From assembly GCA_947626145.1 (NCBI GenBank), contig CANQRB010000002.1, positions 256,339 to 320,338 on the forward strand: 64,000 nucleotides of DNA, given 5' to 3'. Positions 54,101-62,016 of this stretch are shown piece by piece; positions within the stretch are counted from its first letter, which is position 1; every line of letters starts with the position of its first letter. Made by a program: the position numbers and the translations under genes. The notes under the pieces were generated by a model. It was not told where the DNA came from, ran no database searches, and saw only the letters and a program-made list of their open reading frames with translations. The stretch comes from an uncultured Clostridia bacterium. GTDB lineage: Bacteria > Bacillota > Clostridia > UMGS1883.

Positions 54101-55420
54101 GTGACAAAAATCGGCTTCGTGTCCCTCGGCTGCAACAAAAACCTCTGCGACACGGAAAATATGCTGGGTATTCTGGCCGGACGGGGCTATGAACCGGTGA
54201 ACGACCCCAACGAGGCGGAGGTCATTGTGGTCAACACCTGCGGCTTTATCGACAGCGCCAAGGAGGAATCCATAAATACTATCCTTGAAATGGCCGAGTA
54301 TAAAAAAGAAAAGTGCCGCCTGCTGGTGGCGGCTGGATGTATGGCCCAGCGTTACCCCGAGGATATACGCCGTGAGCTGCCGGAGGTGGACGTGATAATC
54401 GGCACCACGGTTTTTGACCGGATTGCCGACGCCATAGAGGCCGGGCTGGCGGGGGAAAGAGCGACCCTTATCGACGGCATAGACAAGGAGGTTCCCGACT
54501 GTCTGCCGCGCATCAGGACGACCCTGTCTCACGTCGCCTACATTAAGATTGCCGAGGGATGCAGCAATCACTGCACCTACTGTGCCATTCCCAATATCAG
54601 GGGCCGCTATCGGAGCCGGCCGATGGAAAATATCATAGCCGAGGCCGAGGCTCTGGCCGCCGACGGCGTGAAGGAGCTTATCGTCGTGGCTCAGGATACC
54701 ACGCGTTACGGCGAGGATCTGTACGGGAAGCGTAAAATCGCGCCGCTGCTGCGGGAGTTATGTAAAATTCGCGGCATAGAATGGGTGCGCGTCCACTATT
54801 CGTACCCAGAGGCGGTGGACGACGAGCTCATAGAGACCATAAAAAACGAGAAAAAGATAGTAAAGTATCTGGACATACCCGTTCAGCACGGGGACGACGA
54901 AATACTCCGCCGGATGGGCCGCCGCACCAATCGGGCGCAGATAATCGGTCTTATCTCACGGCTGCGGGAGGAGATCCCCGGCGTGGTAATAAGAACCAGC
55001 CTTATCACCGGTTTCCCCGGAGAGACCGAGGAACAATTCCAAAATCTTCTGTCCCTCATGGAGGAGGTTCGCTTCGACCGAACCGGAGTATTCGCCTACT
55101 CCGCCGAGGAAGGGACTCCCGCCGCGAAGCTGCCCGGCCAGCTTGACGATGAAGTTAAGGAGGAGCGCCGTGCCGCCGCCATGGAGCTGGCTCAGCGGCT
55201 GTCCCTTGAGCGTAACCGGCGGCTTGAGGGTACAATTCTTGAGGTTATGGTCGACGGCTTTGAGGATGGACTGTTTTACGGACGCAGCGGGGGCGAAAGC
55301 CTCGAGGCCGATCCGCTCATTTATTTCGGGTCGCAGCTGGAGCCGCAAATGGGAGATATAGTCAAAGTAAAAATTCTGGATGCTCAGGAGTACGACCTGT
55401 ACGGTGAACAGATAAGATAA
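54101..55420 (+). CDS. rimO: Ribosomal protein S12 methylthiotransferase
   Basis: 439 aa from GTG 54101 (GAGGAG about 9 bases upstream). N-terminal UPF0004 domain with FVSLGCNKNLCDTENML, radical SAM motif CSNHCTYC (Cys154, 158, 161), and a C-terminal TRAM domain. The ending DAQEYDLYGE is typical of RimO. It adds a methylthio group to the Asp of S12. It lies 4 bases after recX and 12 before pgsA. Confidence 0.94.
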   Translation: MTKIGFVSLGCNKNLCDTENMLGILAGRGYEPVNDPNEAEVIVVNTCGFIDSAKEESINTILEMAEYKKEKCRLLVAAGCMAQRYPEDIRRELPEVDVIIGTTVFDRIADAIEAGLAGERATLIDGIDKEVPDCLPRIRTTLSHVAYIKIAEGCSNHCTYCAIPNIRGRYRSRPMENIIAEAEALAADGVKELIVVAQDTTRYGEDLYGKRKIAPLLRELCKIRGIEWVRVHYSYPEAVDDELIETIKNEKKIVKYLDIPVQHGDDEILRRMGRRTNRAQIIGLISRLREEIPGVVIRTSLITGFPGETEEQFQNLLSLMEEVRFDRTGVFAYSAEEGTPAAKLPGQLDDEVKEERRAAAMELAQRLSLERNRRLEGTILEVMVDGFEDGLFYGRSGGESLEADPLIYFGSQLEPQMGDIVKVKILDAQEYDLYGEQIR

Positions 55421-55432
55421 GGAGGAAAAAAC

Positions 55433-55948
55433 ATGAATTTGCCAAATAAGCTTACGATGTTCCGCATTATACTTGTGCCGGTGACAATGGCGCTTATGCT
55501 GCTGAACCAGCCCATATTTGCGGGCATAGTCTTTGCCATAGCAAGCATAACGGATTTTTTCGACGGCTTTATTGCCAGAAAGTACAATCTTGTCACTTCT
55601 TTTGGAAAAATCATGGATCCGTTGGCTGACAAAATACTGGTGTTCGGCGCTCTGCTGTGCTTTATCCAGAACGGCACCATCAACGTCTGGCCGGTGGTTA
55701 TCATTCTTGCCCGTGAGCTGTTCGTCACCTGCATGAGAGTTGTTGCCGTGGACAAGGGCAAAGTTATTGCCGCCTCATGGTGGGGCAAAATTAAGACCAA
55801 CGTACAGATTTTTTCGGTTTTGTTCTCCATATTTTTTGAAAAAACTCTGCCCACGGTGTGCGCCGTTGTGCTTTGGATAGCCGCAATTTTCACCCTTGCC
55901 AGCTGGATTGCGTATATATTTGAAAATATTGACGTGTTTAAGGATTGA
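55433..55948 (+). CDS. pgsA: CDP-diacylglycerol-glycerol-3-phosphate 3-phosphatidyltransferase
   Basis: 171 aa membrane protein. NLPNKLTMFRIILVPV at the N-terminus and the CDP-alcohol transferase signature DFFDGFIARKYN...GKIMDPLADK with its conserved Asp residues. It makes phosphatidylglycerol phosphate. AAGGAGG precedes the ATG. Confidence 0.94.
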   Translation: MNLPNKLTMFRIILVPVTMALMLLNQPIFAGIVFAIASITDFFDGFIARKYNLVTSFGKIMDPLADKILVFGALLCFIQNGTINVWPVVIILARELFVTCMRVVAVDKGKVIAASWWGKIKTNVQIFSVLFSIFFEKTLPTVCAVVLWIAAIFTLASWIAYIFENIDVFKD

Positions 55949-55954
55949 TTTGAT

Positions 55955-56575
55955 ATGAGAGCTTTGGTGATCACGGTTTCCGGCGTTATCGGCTGCGGGG
56001 CGGCGGACCTCTGTGACGAGCTGGGCCGGTGTATCGACCGCAGCGTGGTTCTGCATATCAGGGATTACGCCGTGGCCGGTCAGCCGGGCTCTCTCTGGAT
56101 GAAAGGGACAGACAACTTTGACGCTCTGGACTTCAGCGACATGAAGGCGGACGTCGACCGTTTGGCGGAGGATAGGAGATATGACTGTATAATTATAGAC
56201 AATCCCGTTGGCCGCAGCTCAATAAGTGCCCTTGAATTTACCAATTTTGTGTTTTATCTGGAATGTCCGCTCGATATGGCGCTGGCAAGGTGGGTCGGGC
56301 AGAAGGCCCGCGTCATGACTCCGGAGAATATGCGTAAAAGCATGAGGCTTTATATGGATCTCTGGTACGGGATAGCCCGCAAAATCGACAGCATTGTCAG
56401 GCATGAATGTGACGTGTTTATTTACCATGACGATTTTTTGAAAATGGAAAAAACGCTCAGGGATTACGTTCAGATGATAATGATCAATTTCAACGCGCTG
56501 CTCTCTTTGTCTGAGGTAAACGGCATACTCAATATGCGGCCCTTTGCCCGCAACAAAAAAATAAAAAAATGGTAA
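55955..56575 (+). CDS. P-loop kinase-like protein with a defective Walker A
   Basis: 206 aa. VITVSGVIGCGAADLCDELG sits where uridine/adenylylsulfate kinases have GxxGxGKS/T, but Ala16-Ala17 replace the catalytic Lys-Ser/Thr. CIIIDNPVGRSSIS resembles a Walker B strand. Later motifs (CPLDMALARWVGQKAR) look like a kinase lid. It lies 6 bases after pgsA and is probably in its operon. It may bind a nucleotide without hydrolysing it, or regulate. Substrate unknown. Confidence 0.6.
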   Translation: MRALVITVSGVIGCGAADLCDELGRCIDRSVVLHIRDYAVAGQPGSLWMKGTDNFDALDFSDMKADVDRLAEDRRYDCIIIDNPVGRSSISALEFTNFVFYLECPLDMALARWVGQKARVMTPENMRKSMRLYMDLWYGIARKIDSIVRHECDVFIYHDDFLKMEKTLRDYVQMIMINFNALLSLSEVNGILNMRPFARNKKIKKW

Positions 56576-56582
56576 AAAGGGC

Positions 56583-56611
56583 TTGACAAAGGCAAAATAA
56601 TTTGTTATAAT
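56583..56611 (+). promoter_or_regulatory. Consensus sigma-A promoter of the tRNA cluster
   Basis: Perfect TTGACA (56583-56588), 17-base spacer, perfect TATAAT (56606-56611), 12 bases before tRNA-Gly. Confidence 0.92.
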
Positions 56612-56623
56612 AACCTTTGTCAC

Positions 56624-56697
56624 GCGGGTGTAGTTCATCGGTAGAATACCAGCCTTCCAAGCTGGCTAGGTGGGTTCGACTCCCATCACCCGCTCCA
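56624..56697 (+). tRNA. tRNA-Gly(TCC)
   Basis: Acceptor GCGGGTG pairs with CACCCGC, discriminator T, encoded CCA. Anticodon loop CTTCCAA gives TCC. First of five tRNAs transcribed together. Confidence 0.96.
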
Positions 56698-56704
56698 TTT
56701 TCAT

Positions 56705-56781
56705 GTGCCTGTAGCTCAGTCGGATAGAGCAACTGCCTTCTAAGCAGTAGGTCCTGGGTTCGAATCCCCGCAGGCACGCCA
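56705..56781 (+). tRNA. tRNA-Arg(TCT)
   Basis: Acceptor GTGCCTG pairs with CAGGCAC, discriminator G, encoded CCA. Anticodon loop CTTCTAA gives TCT, reading AGA/AGG. Confidence 0.96.
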
Positions 56782-56858
56782 TTTTTCCGGCCGCATAACG
56801 GCACTCAGGCAGACCTTCCTTTTTTTGGAAGAGGGGGATTGCGAGCCTGAGCAAATAT

Positions 56859-56936
56859 GGTGGGTATAGCGCAGTTGGTTAGCGCGCCAGATTGTGGCTC
56901 TGGAGGCCCTGGGTTCGAATCCCAGTACCCACCCCA
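56859..56936 (+). tRNA. tRNA-His(GTG)
   Basis: Acceptor GTGGGTA pairs with TACCCAC, with the extra G(-1) at 56859 opposite discriminator C; encoded CCA. Anticodon loop TTGTGGC gives GTG. Confidence 0.95.
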
Positions 56937-57079
56937 CTTTTTTGCAGTTCCGGATTGACCGGACGGACGCGGGGCGGCGAGGTTTTTACCATAACGGTCA
57001 TGGCGGCGGAGTGATTATGTTGCGCTGGGCCGTAGAGAAATGGCCAAAGCCTTATCGAGCCTTAAATGTCATTCAATTT

Positions 57080-57156
57080 TGGGCTGTAGCCAAGTCGGTG
57101 AAGGCACCAGACTTTGACTCTGGCATTCGCAGGTTCGAATCCTGCCAGCCCAGCCA
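57080..57156 (+). tRNA. tRNA-Gln(TTG)
   Basis: Acceptor TGGGCTG pairs with CAGCCCA, discriminator G, encoded CCA. Anticodon loop CTTTGAC gives TTG. The 143 bases before it show no gene. Confidence 0.94.
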
Positions 57157-57205
57157 CCGGTTAATGGGAGTGCTCCTTGAGTCGGCATTTTCCCCTTAAC
57201 CATAT

Positions 57206-57281
57206 GGGCCATTAGCTCAGTTGGCAGAGCACTTGACTTTTAATCAAGTTGTCCCGGGTTCGACTCCCGGATGGCTCACCA
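57206..57281 (+). tRNA. tRNA-Lys(TTT)
   Basis: Acceptor GGGCCAT pairs with ATGGCTC (one G-T), discriminator A, encoded CCA. Anticodon loop CTTTTAA gives TTT. It is the last tRNA of the cluster and borders the AT-rich accessory region, so its 3' end is a possible integration site. Confidence 0.96.
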
Positions 57282-57288
57282 GATAAAG

Positions 57289-57329
57289 AAAGCCCGTAAC
57301 CATCGGAAAAACCGATGGTTACGGGCTTT
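57289..57329 (+). terminator. Terminator of the tRNA cluster
   Basis: Perfect 18-base stem (57289-57306 / 57312-57329), loop AAAAA, followed by TT. Confidence 0.9.
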
Positions 57330-57674
57330 TTCCGTTGTCGGAAATAAGAGTTGGCGGGTTAGGATTTGTGCGTGAATGTACGTATTTTTTGGATGTCAAA
57401 TGGGTGTCAAAAACGTTGCAGAAATTGGCAACGGTGTTGAGGGCGGAGCCTATAAAATTTAGCGACAACGTCGCGCCTTTAGTGACCCGCAAAGACGGGC
57501 AGGATAAAAAAATAAAGACAAAGCCCAAAAAGCGAAAGGCCCGGAGCTGCAACTCCGGGCCTTTACTGGGCTATATAATATCTCTTTTCACTATTAATGT
57601 ATCACAAAGCAACGGAATTGTCAATAGTTCAATATTAAATTTTTAAGAAATTTCAATCTGCCCTGCCACAATTA
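57330..57674. other. Non-coding stretch after the tRNA cluster
   Basis: No supportable gene. It holds a terminator-like hairpin (57535-57564) and, near 57391, the near-tandem words GATGTCAAAT and GGTGTCAAAA. Sequences of this kind can remain from an integrated element next to a tRNA, but no integrase is visible. The open frames here lack ribosome sites and homology. Confidence 0.5.
57535..57564. terminator. GC-rich hairpin, terminator-like
   Basis: Perfect 12-base stem AAAGGCCCGGAG / CTCCGGGCCTTT, loop CTGCAA. It is about 110 bases beyond the stop of the minus-strand MORN gene and can terminate that transcript. Confidence 0.7.
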
Positions 57675-58724
57675 TTAGTTATCGATTGAGTAAAGGGAAT
57701 TATATATTAATTTGCCATTGTCATACATTATATAAAATCTTAAATTCCCCTTATCATCATAAAATAATTCCATTCCATTTAATTCGCCATTTGTGTAATT
57801 TGATATGACTGTCCCCATTGAAGAATATTCTACGAATTTTCCTTCACGACGTCCATTTATGTAATTGCCGTAAAGTACGGAGCCTTCATCAGGCACATGA
57901 TGTTCTGCATATCCATTTAATACACCGTTTTCCCAATTTCCAACATCATATATTCCGTTTGAAAAATAATATGTGCCATAGCCGCAACGTATGCTGTTTT
58001 TAAATTCGCCTTTATAAATATCGCCATAGGCGTAATAACTTTCTCCATATCCCTCAAGGCCACTATTGCTAAAATTTCCTATGCTATATGCCCCACTTTC
58101 ATAAAACTCTGCTCCTTCCATAAATTTGCCATCTATAAATTTACCGCAAATTTCGGCATTACCATTGGCTTTGTTATAGAGGGTGCCTATTTCACAGTCG
58201 GGAAGAATATCATCGGAATACACATTGCCAACAAAATAATATTTGTCGTTCCAATCAGCGATAGTTTGATATGAATTAATGGATTTGAGTAATACAATAT
58301 TCGATTCGGTGCGCCAATCAATGATATAACCAAAAATGTTGGCGACGTCACCTAAAGGAATATATAGAACATCTGAAACAATTAACATGGGATTGCGCAT
58401 GGGCCTGTTGACGTAGTTCCATACCATAGTAAAGGCACCCACAGTCATGCCAAGACGTACACCGGGAGCTTCAATAGTGACAATTTGAGCCGCATTATCA
58501 TAATTAACCGTATAACTCATAGGCAGAGCATCACAAAAAGCATAGAGGGGCACATATATAAACTCATTTATGATCATTGGCTGATAGGTAAAATTGATTG
58601 ATTGATTGTCAAGATAAACGGTAACGACCTGTCGGCTGACATTATTGCCCGCCGCTCCGGCAGCGACCGGAACGATGGACAGCGCGATGGTAAGGGTGGT
58701 GAGTAAAGCGATTAGTTTTTTCAT
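57675..58724 (-). CDS. Secreted MORN-repeat protein with copper amine oxidase-like domain
   Basis: 349 aa. Signal peptide (LIALLTTLTIALSIVPVAAG), a copper amine oxidase N-domain-like stalk (about 30-165; VTVYLDNQSINFTYQPMI, YVPLYAFCDALP), then MORN-type repeats (about 190-335; GYGESYYAYGDIYKGEFKNS, GYGTYYFSNGIYDVGNWENG). MORN repeats usually mediate lipid or protein contact. AGGAGG precedes the ATG, 43 bases after the DnaJ gene, so co-transcription is likely. It is AT-rich compared with the core genes. Function unknown. Confidence 0.8.
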   Translation of the reverse strand: MKKLIALLTTLTIALSIVPVAAGAAGNNVSRQVVTVYLDNQSINFTYQPMIINEFIYVPLYAFCDALPMSYTVNYDNAAQIVTIEAPGVRLGMTVGAFTMVWNYVNRPMRNPMLIVSDVLYIPLGDVANIFGYIIDWRTESNIVLLKSINSYQTIADWNDKYYFVGNVYSDDILPDCEIGTLYNKANGNAEICGKFIDGKFMEGAEFYESGAYSIGNFSNSGLEGYGESYYAYGDIYKGEFKNSIRCGYGTYYFSNGIYDVGNWENGVLNGYAEHHVPDEGSVLYGNYINGRREGKFVEYSSMGTVISNYTNGELNGMELFYDDKGNLRFYIMYDNGKLIYNSLYSIDN

Positions 58725-58767
58725 AGTATATTCCTCCTGTTAAAATTATTTTGTATCGGAAAATTCA

Positions 58768-60207
58768 TTAAAAATCCTCAATATTAATAGTATCTGTTTC
58801 TAAGTTACCATCATAGACGGAATATAGATATACTTCCCAGCCTGTGGTTTCGTTAAATGTAAAAGTATCGTCGGCTATAGTGGCAGTTCGGTTAAGAAAG
58901 TAATCCGAATAGCCATACCATTCTGAACCGCTTACCCATTTTACATTATAAGTTCCGTAGGGCACATAAATATTTGCGGTTTGCCCGGCATGAATAAAGA
59001 CTGCTTGAACTAACTCGTCAGTATAAAAGTCTGTTATTTTAACATAGAAGTATTTTGTATAAGTGGAGTTTTGGGTCTGGATTGTGAAATTTGGCTCTTC
59101 ATAGGTATATTGATATCTTACAGTACCGTGAGGCGGGGGTTCTATTGGCGTTTTAATGTCCTCTTCTTCCTCTGCCTCGGCTTTTGTGATACTATTATCA
59201 TCAATTGAAGATTCGTTAATTTTATTTTTGTCTGTATAATTCTCACTGTTCAGTGCAGGGGTATTTACAGAGCTGTCATTTGGTGCTTTAACCGAATCAT
59301 CGTAATATGAAGCGATTGAATCTTCGATTTTATCACTTGTATCAGTATTGCTGTAATTAGATGAAGTGAATATATCTTCATGGTTGTTACGTTTTGGTTT
59401 CTTTGTAAAATAGAAAGTGGCAAACAGGAGGCATAAAATGCAGGATATCATTATTGCCATTTTTAAATTATTATTTCTTTGTCGTTTGCGTATGCGAGCG
59501 TTTTCAAGCAAAAAAATATATTCCTTTTTTTCTATGGCTATAAATTTAGCGCCGTCTTTTTTTACGTACACAATATAATCATCACATCTTCTTTCGATAT
59601 ATTCACGATAATTATTAGTGATTGCGCTTGAATCGATATAGTTAATATCAATTCCCTTTGACGGTATAAATGGCGAAGCAATTATACAAGGAATCCTGTC
59701 AGCTTTGTATAACCTTAAAATGTTCAGAAAATCATCATATTTAACAAATTGCCGTATGAGCTGTCTATCAACAGTTTTATAATAGGCGTATAGCTCCCGA
59801 TTGAAGATATATTGCTGAATATTTATTGTTAATGAAGATTCGGAGACAAGAACCCTTTCATATCCTATATCCGGAACCAACGAGTTTACAATAATTTCTT
59901 TGGGTGTGCTTTGGTAGTCGGTATATTCAGTTTGGTTTCTTTGGTTTTGGTGTGTTGTTTCTTCTGTAGATTTATCGGCCCTTTTGCTGCCGTAGTTCTT
60001 AGAGTACCATAAATCATACTCTTGCTTTAGTATGGGGTTATGTAGAACGCTGTATGCTTCGTTGATGTAAGCCATTACAGTTAGATCTCCGCCAACGTCC
60101 GGATGATATTCCTTTACCAATTTTCTATATGACGACTTTATTTCTTCCGGGTCGGAATATGGCTGGACTTTTAAAATCTCGTAATAATCTTTTGTGAATT
60201 TAAACAT
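58768..60207 (-). CDS. Membrane-anchored J-domain protein
   Basis: 479 aa. J domain at about 5-70 (DYYEILKVQPYSDPEEIKSS, HPD intact in KEYHPDVGG), a poorly conserved cytoplasmic middle (about 100-235), one membrane segment (about 245-265, MAIMISCILCLLFATFYFT), an acidic Ser/Asn/Asp linker and a C-terminal beta-rich domain (about 365-479; YFYVKITDFYTDELVQAVF, IYVPYGTYNVKWVSGSEWYG) presumably outside. It should recruit DnaK to the inner face of the membrane. Partner unknown. Strongly AT-rich. Confidence 0.8.
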   Translation of the reverse strand: MFKFTKDYYEILKVQPYSDPEEIKSSYRKLVKEYHPDVGGDLTVMAYINEAYSVLHNPILKQEYDLWYSKNYGSKRADKSTEETTHQNQRNQTEYTDYQSTPKEIIVNSLVPDIGYERVLVSESSLTINIQQYIFNRELYAYYKTVDRQLIRQFVKYDDFLNILRLYKADRIPCIIASPFIPSKGIDINYIDSSAITNNYREYIERRCDDYIVYVKKDGAKFIAIEKKEYIFLLENARIRKRQRNNNLKMAIMISCILCLLFATFYFTKKPKRNNHEDIFTSSNYSNTDTSDKIEDSIASYYDDSVKAPNDSSVNTPALNSENYTDKNKINESSIDDNSITKAEAEEEEDIKTPIEPPPHGTVRYQYTYEEPNFTIQTQNSTYTKYFYVKITDFYTDELVQAVFIHAGQTANIYVPYGTYNVKWVSGSEWYGYSDYFLNRTATIADDTFTFNETTGWEVYLYSVYDGNLETDTINIEDF

Positions 60208-60227
60208 ATGGTTAACCCCTTAAAAGA

Positions 60228-60256
60228 ATTTTACACTATCTCACCACGTGCATCAA
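60228..60256 (-). promoter_or_regulatory. Probable promoter of the J-domain gene
   Basis: Minus strand: TTGATG (60251-60256), 17-base spacer, TAAAAT (60228-60233). Confidence 0.55.
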
Positions 60257-60282
60257 TCATTTTGCAAAAAATGGCAGTGAAA

Positions 60283-60774
60283 TTATCGTGTCAATCCTAT
60301 ATTGTACGCAATATATGCAATAACAACTACGGCGATAACGGCAAGGAGAACCGCTATGATTTTAAGATATTTTGTGTGTTCGTTACTGTAAACATTTGTA
60401 TTTTCATCTGATGATATCTGAATTTTCACAGGTGGTTTTAGGCCGGTTTGTCGCAAATACCAGTCATCAATATAAGTTCGGGGATTACAATCCTTGCATG
60501 GATATAAATTTTCGTCCATAATAGCGTTATATATATATATATGAATAACTTTATGCTGTTTTCCTTTTATTTTGGAACACTTGCTTTTATGATAACATTT
60601 TCCGTTAGGAGTTATAAATGCATTAAAGGTTTTGCCATAACCGTCTTTATAAACTCTATCCTTTATATAGGGGAGCCCCTGTTCGTTTATACCTATTTTG
60701 TCGTTCGGAGGAATAATTGTCTGTGGCTTAACTTCTGTTTTGGCGGTATCAAAATTAAAATATTGTTGCTGCAT
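60283..60774 (-). CDS. Tail-anchored protein with Cys/His metal-binding motif
   Basis: 163 aa from ATG 60774 (AAAGAGAG upstream; the ATG at 60810 would lie about 7 bases from the predicted transcription start). The middle has CYHKSKCSKIKG...YPCKDCNP, a Cys/His pattern like the zinc or Ada-type YHxxxC...PCxxC motif. One C-terminal membrane segment (about 137-160). It is divergent in function from anything I recognise. It lies upstream of the J-domain and MORN genes on the same strand. Confidence 0.65.
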   Translation of the reverse strand: MQQQYFNFDTAKTEVKPQTIIPPNDKIGINEQGLPYIKDRVYKDGYGKTFNAFITPNGKCYHKSKCSKIKGKQHKVIHIYIYNAIMDENLYPCKDCNPRTYIDDWYLRQTGLKPPVKIQISSDENTNVYSNEHTKYLKIIAVLLAVIAVVVIAYIAYNIGLTR

Positions 60775-60823
60775 GACGATCTCTCTTTCTTTTTCCTTGT
60801 CTTCTTTCATAAATTGTACTTAT

Positions 60824-60852
60824 ATTATAAGACTATTTTATATTTTTGTAAA
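60824..60852 (-). promoter_or_regulatory. Promoter of the Cys/His membrane protein gene
   Basis: Minus strand: TTTACA (60847-60852), 17-base spacer, TATAAT (60824-60829). Confidence 0.7.
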
Positions 60853-60934
60853 GCCCATTTTGATAAAAATTCAAAAATATAAAAACTTTATGAATACAAT
60901 ATGATAAAATGAATTATTTGACGGGCGAGGCTGA

Positions 60935-61216
60935 GGCAAAAAAACCGGCAGCAGATACCGGAATTATGAATATTACAGCGTAGATTTTGAGCTTGGCGGC
61001 AGAATGTTCAACGGTACAATCCATGTTGGTGTGGATGAAAATGGCGGCAAGCATTTTTATGACATTAATAAAATACACACCGTTGACGGTATAGCGCAAC
61101 CTCAAATACAAGAGGCACGCATTCAGTACCGTAACGGTGTATCTAATGTCAATATACCACAAAATCAGGCCGCTGTCAATACCCAAAATGAAAATTCCTC
61201 TGCCGCCGATCTGTGA
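60935..61216 (+). pseudogene. C-terminal fragment of a mobile-element protein
   Basis: An open frame without start, right after a TGA at 60932, reads GKKTGSRYRNYEYYSVDFEL and ends in NVNIPQNQAAVNTQNENSSAADL before TGA. The segment GGRMFNGTIHVGVDENGGK and the Gln/Asn-rich tail resemble the ends of large proteins carried by clostridial phages and conjugative elements. No promoter or ribosome site. Interpreted as a remnant. Confidence 0.55.
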
Positions 61217-61224
61217 TGTCAATA

Positions 61225-61675
61225 GATATGGCACTTCTTTTACGTCTATCTGTACCTTCTCTCCCGGCTCAAGCACCTCCGGAAAACGCCGGTCATGGCT
61301 CCGTGTCGGCTATCGCTCAATTTTTCCTGCTAAGTCAAGCCGCTTCGCCGCATGTATCATTCCGCTCAAGCTGCGGGTGTATCCGTTGGCTTTTGCTTCC
61401 GCATATACGCCGTCCCAGCCATACCGTTCGTACTTCTTCCAAAATGCTTTTGATATCAGCATTTCTTCCGCTTCTGTATGCTGTCTTGGGTGACTGTGCG
61501 GCCTATGTGACCGTTCCAGCAATGAATGCCAATCCTTGCCGTCATATCGTTTGTCCCACCGTTTTACGCTTGACAGACTAACTCCATACTTTTGCGCGGC
61601 AAAACTTTTTCCTTTTTTTCTTGCCAGCTTAATTACCGCTTGCCTTTTCCGTGCCTCTTGTGATATAATATTCAT
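61225..61675 (-). pseudogene. Broken DDE-type transposase, N-terminal part
   Basis: From ATG 61675: a helix-turn-helix region (MNIISQEARKRQAVIKLARK, GVSLSSVKRWDKRYDGK), then a second DNA-binding part (YAEAKANGYTRS) to KIER, an in-frame TAG at 61310-61312, then PTRSHDRRFPEVLEPGEKVQ and IDVKEVPY, the beginning of an rve integrase core. Homology stops near 61225, where the other fragment abuts. It is thus truncated and carries a premature stop. IS3/IS481-like family by layout. Confidence 0.7.
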
Positions 61676-61750
61676 GAGAAATTCTCCTTTGCGTATGGTT
61701 GGTTAAGTGTGGTAACTCAATTATACCATACCTTTGGTTGAATTTCTCAT
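61674..61750. repeat. Inverted repeat at the leader of the broken transposase
   Basis: ATGAGAAATTC (61674-61684) and GAATTTCTCAT (61740-61750) are perfect inverted copies bracketing the upstream region of the transposase. This may be the surviving end of the insertion sequence. Confidence 0.45.
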
Positions 61751-61780
61751 CTTTTTGGTTCATATCATTTTATTACATAC

Positions 61781-61815
61781 AGTCAAGACCACCGGTTGAA
61801 CCGATGGTCTTGACT
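61781..61815. terminator. Hairpin, terminator-like
   Basis: Stem AGTCAAGACCA (61781-61791) / TGGTCTTGACT (61805-61815) with an inner CGG/CCG pairing, followed by TTGTC on the plus strand. The rest of the 61676-62016 gap holds only the insertion-sequence end and a promoter. Confidence 0.6.
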
Positions 61816-61878
61816 TTGTCTAAAATGAGTCATATCTGTCATATATACAAAGTTGATTTTTGAAAACAGAAAAAAGTA

Positions 61879-61907
61879 TTGCGCTGGCAGATATGATGTG
61901 GTATAAT
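61879..61907 (+). promoter_or_regulatory. Probable promoter of the DUF6236 gene
   Basis: TTGCGC (61879-61884), 17-base spacer, TATAAT (61902-61907), 109 bases before the ATG. Confidence 0.55.
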
Positions 61908-62016
61908 AAAGTCAAGGTCTTATTATACGTATGATTTTATGGATTGCGATAATTCCCTCGCTTACGCCTAAAAACCGACAGTATGTAATTAATAGTTTTC
62001 AAAGGACGGATTGTTT

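Noticed and set aside
56529-56937. Small minus-strand frames with GFEPRASRAT- or RVMGVEPT-like peptides
   Set aside because: These are the well-known false products of reading tRNA genes backwards; three tRNAs occupy the region.
57335-57646. 103-codon plus-strand frame after the tRNA cluster
   Set aside because: It runs through a terminator hairpin, has no ribosome site, and its sequence matches nothing.
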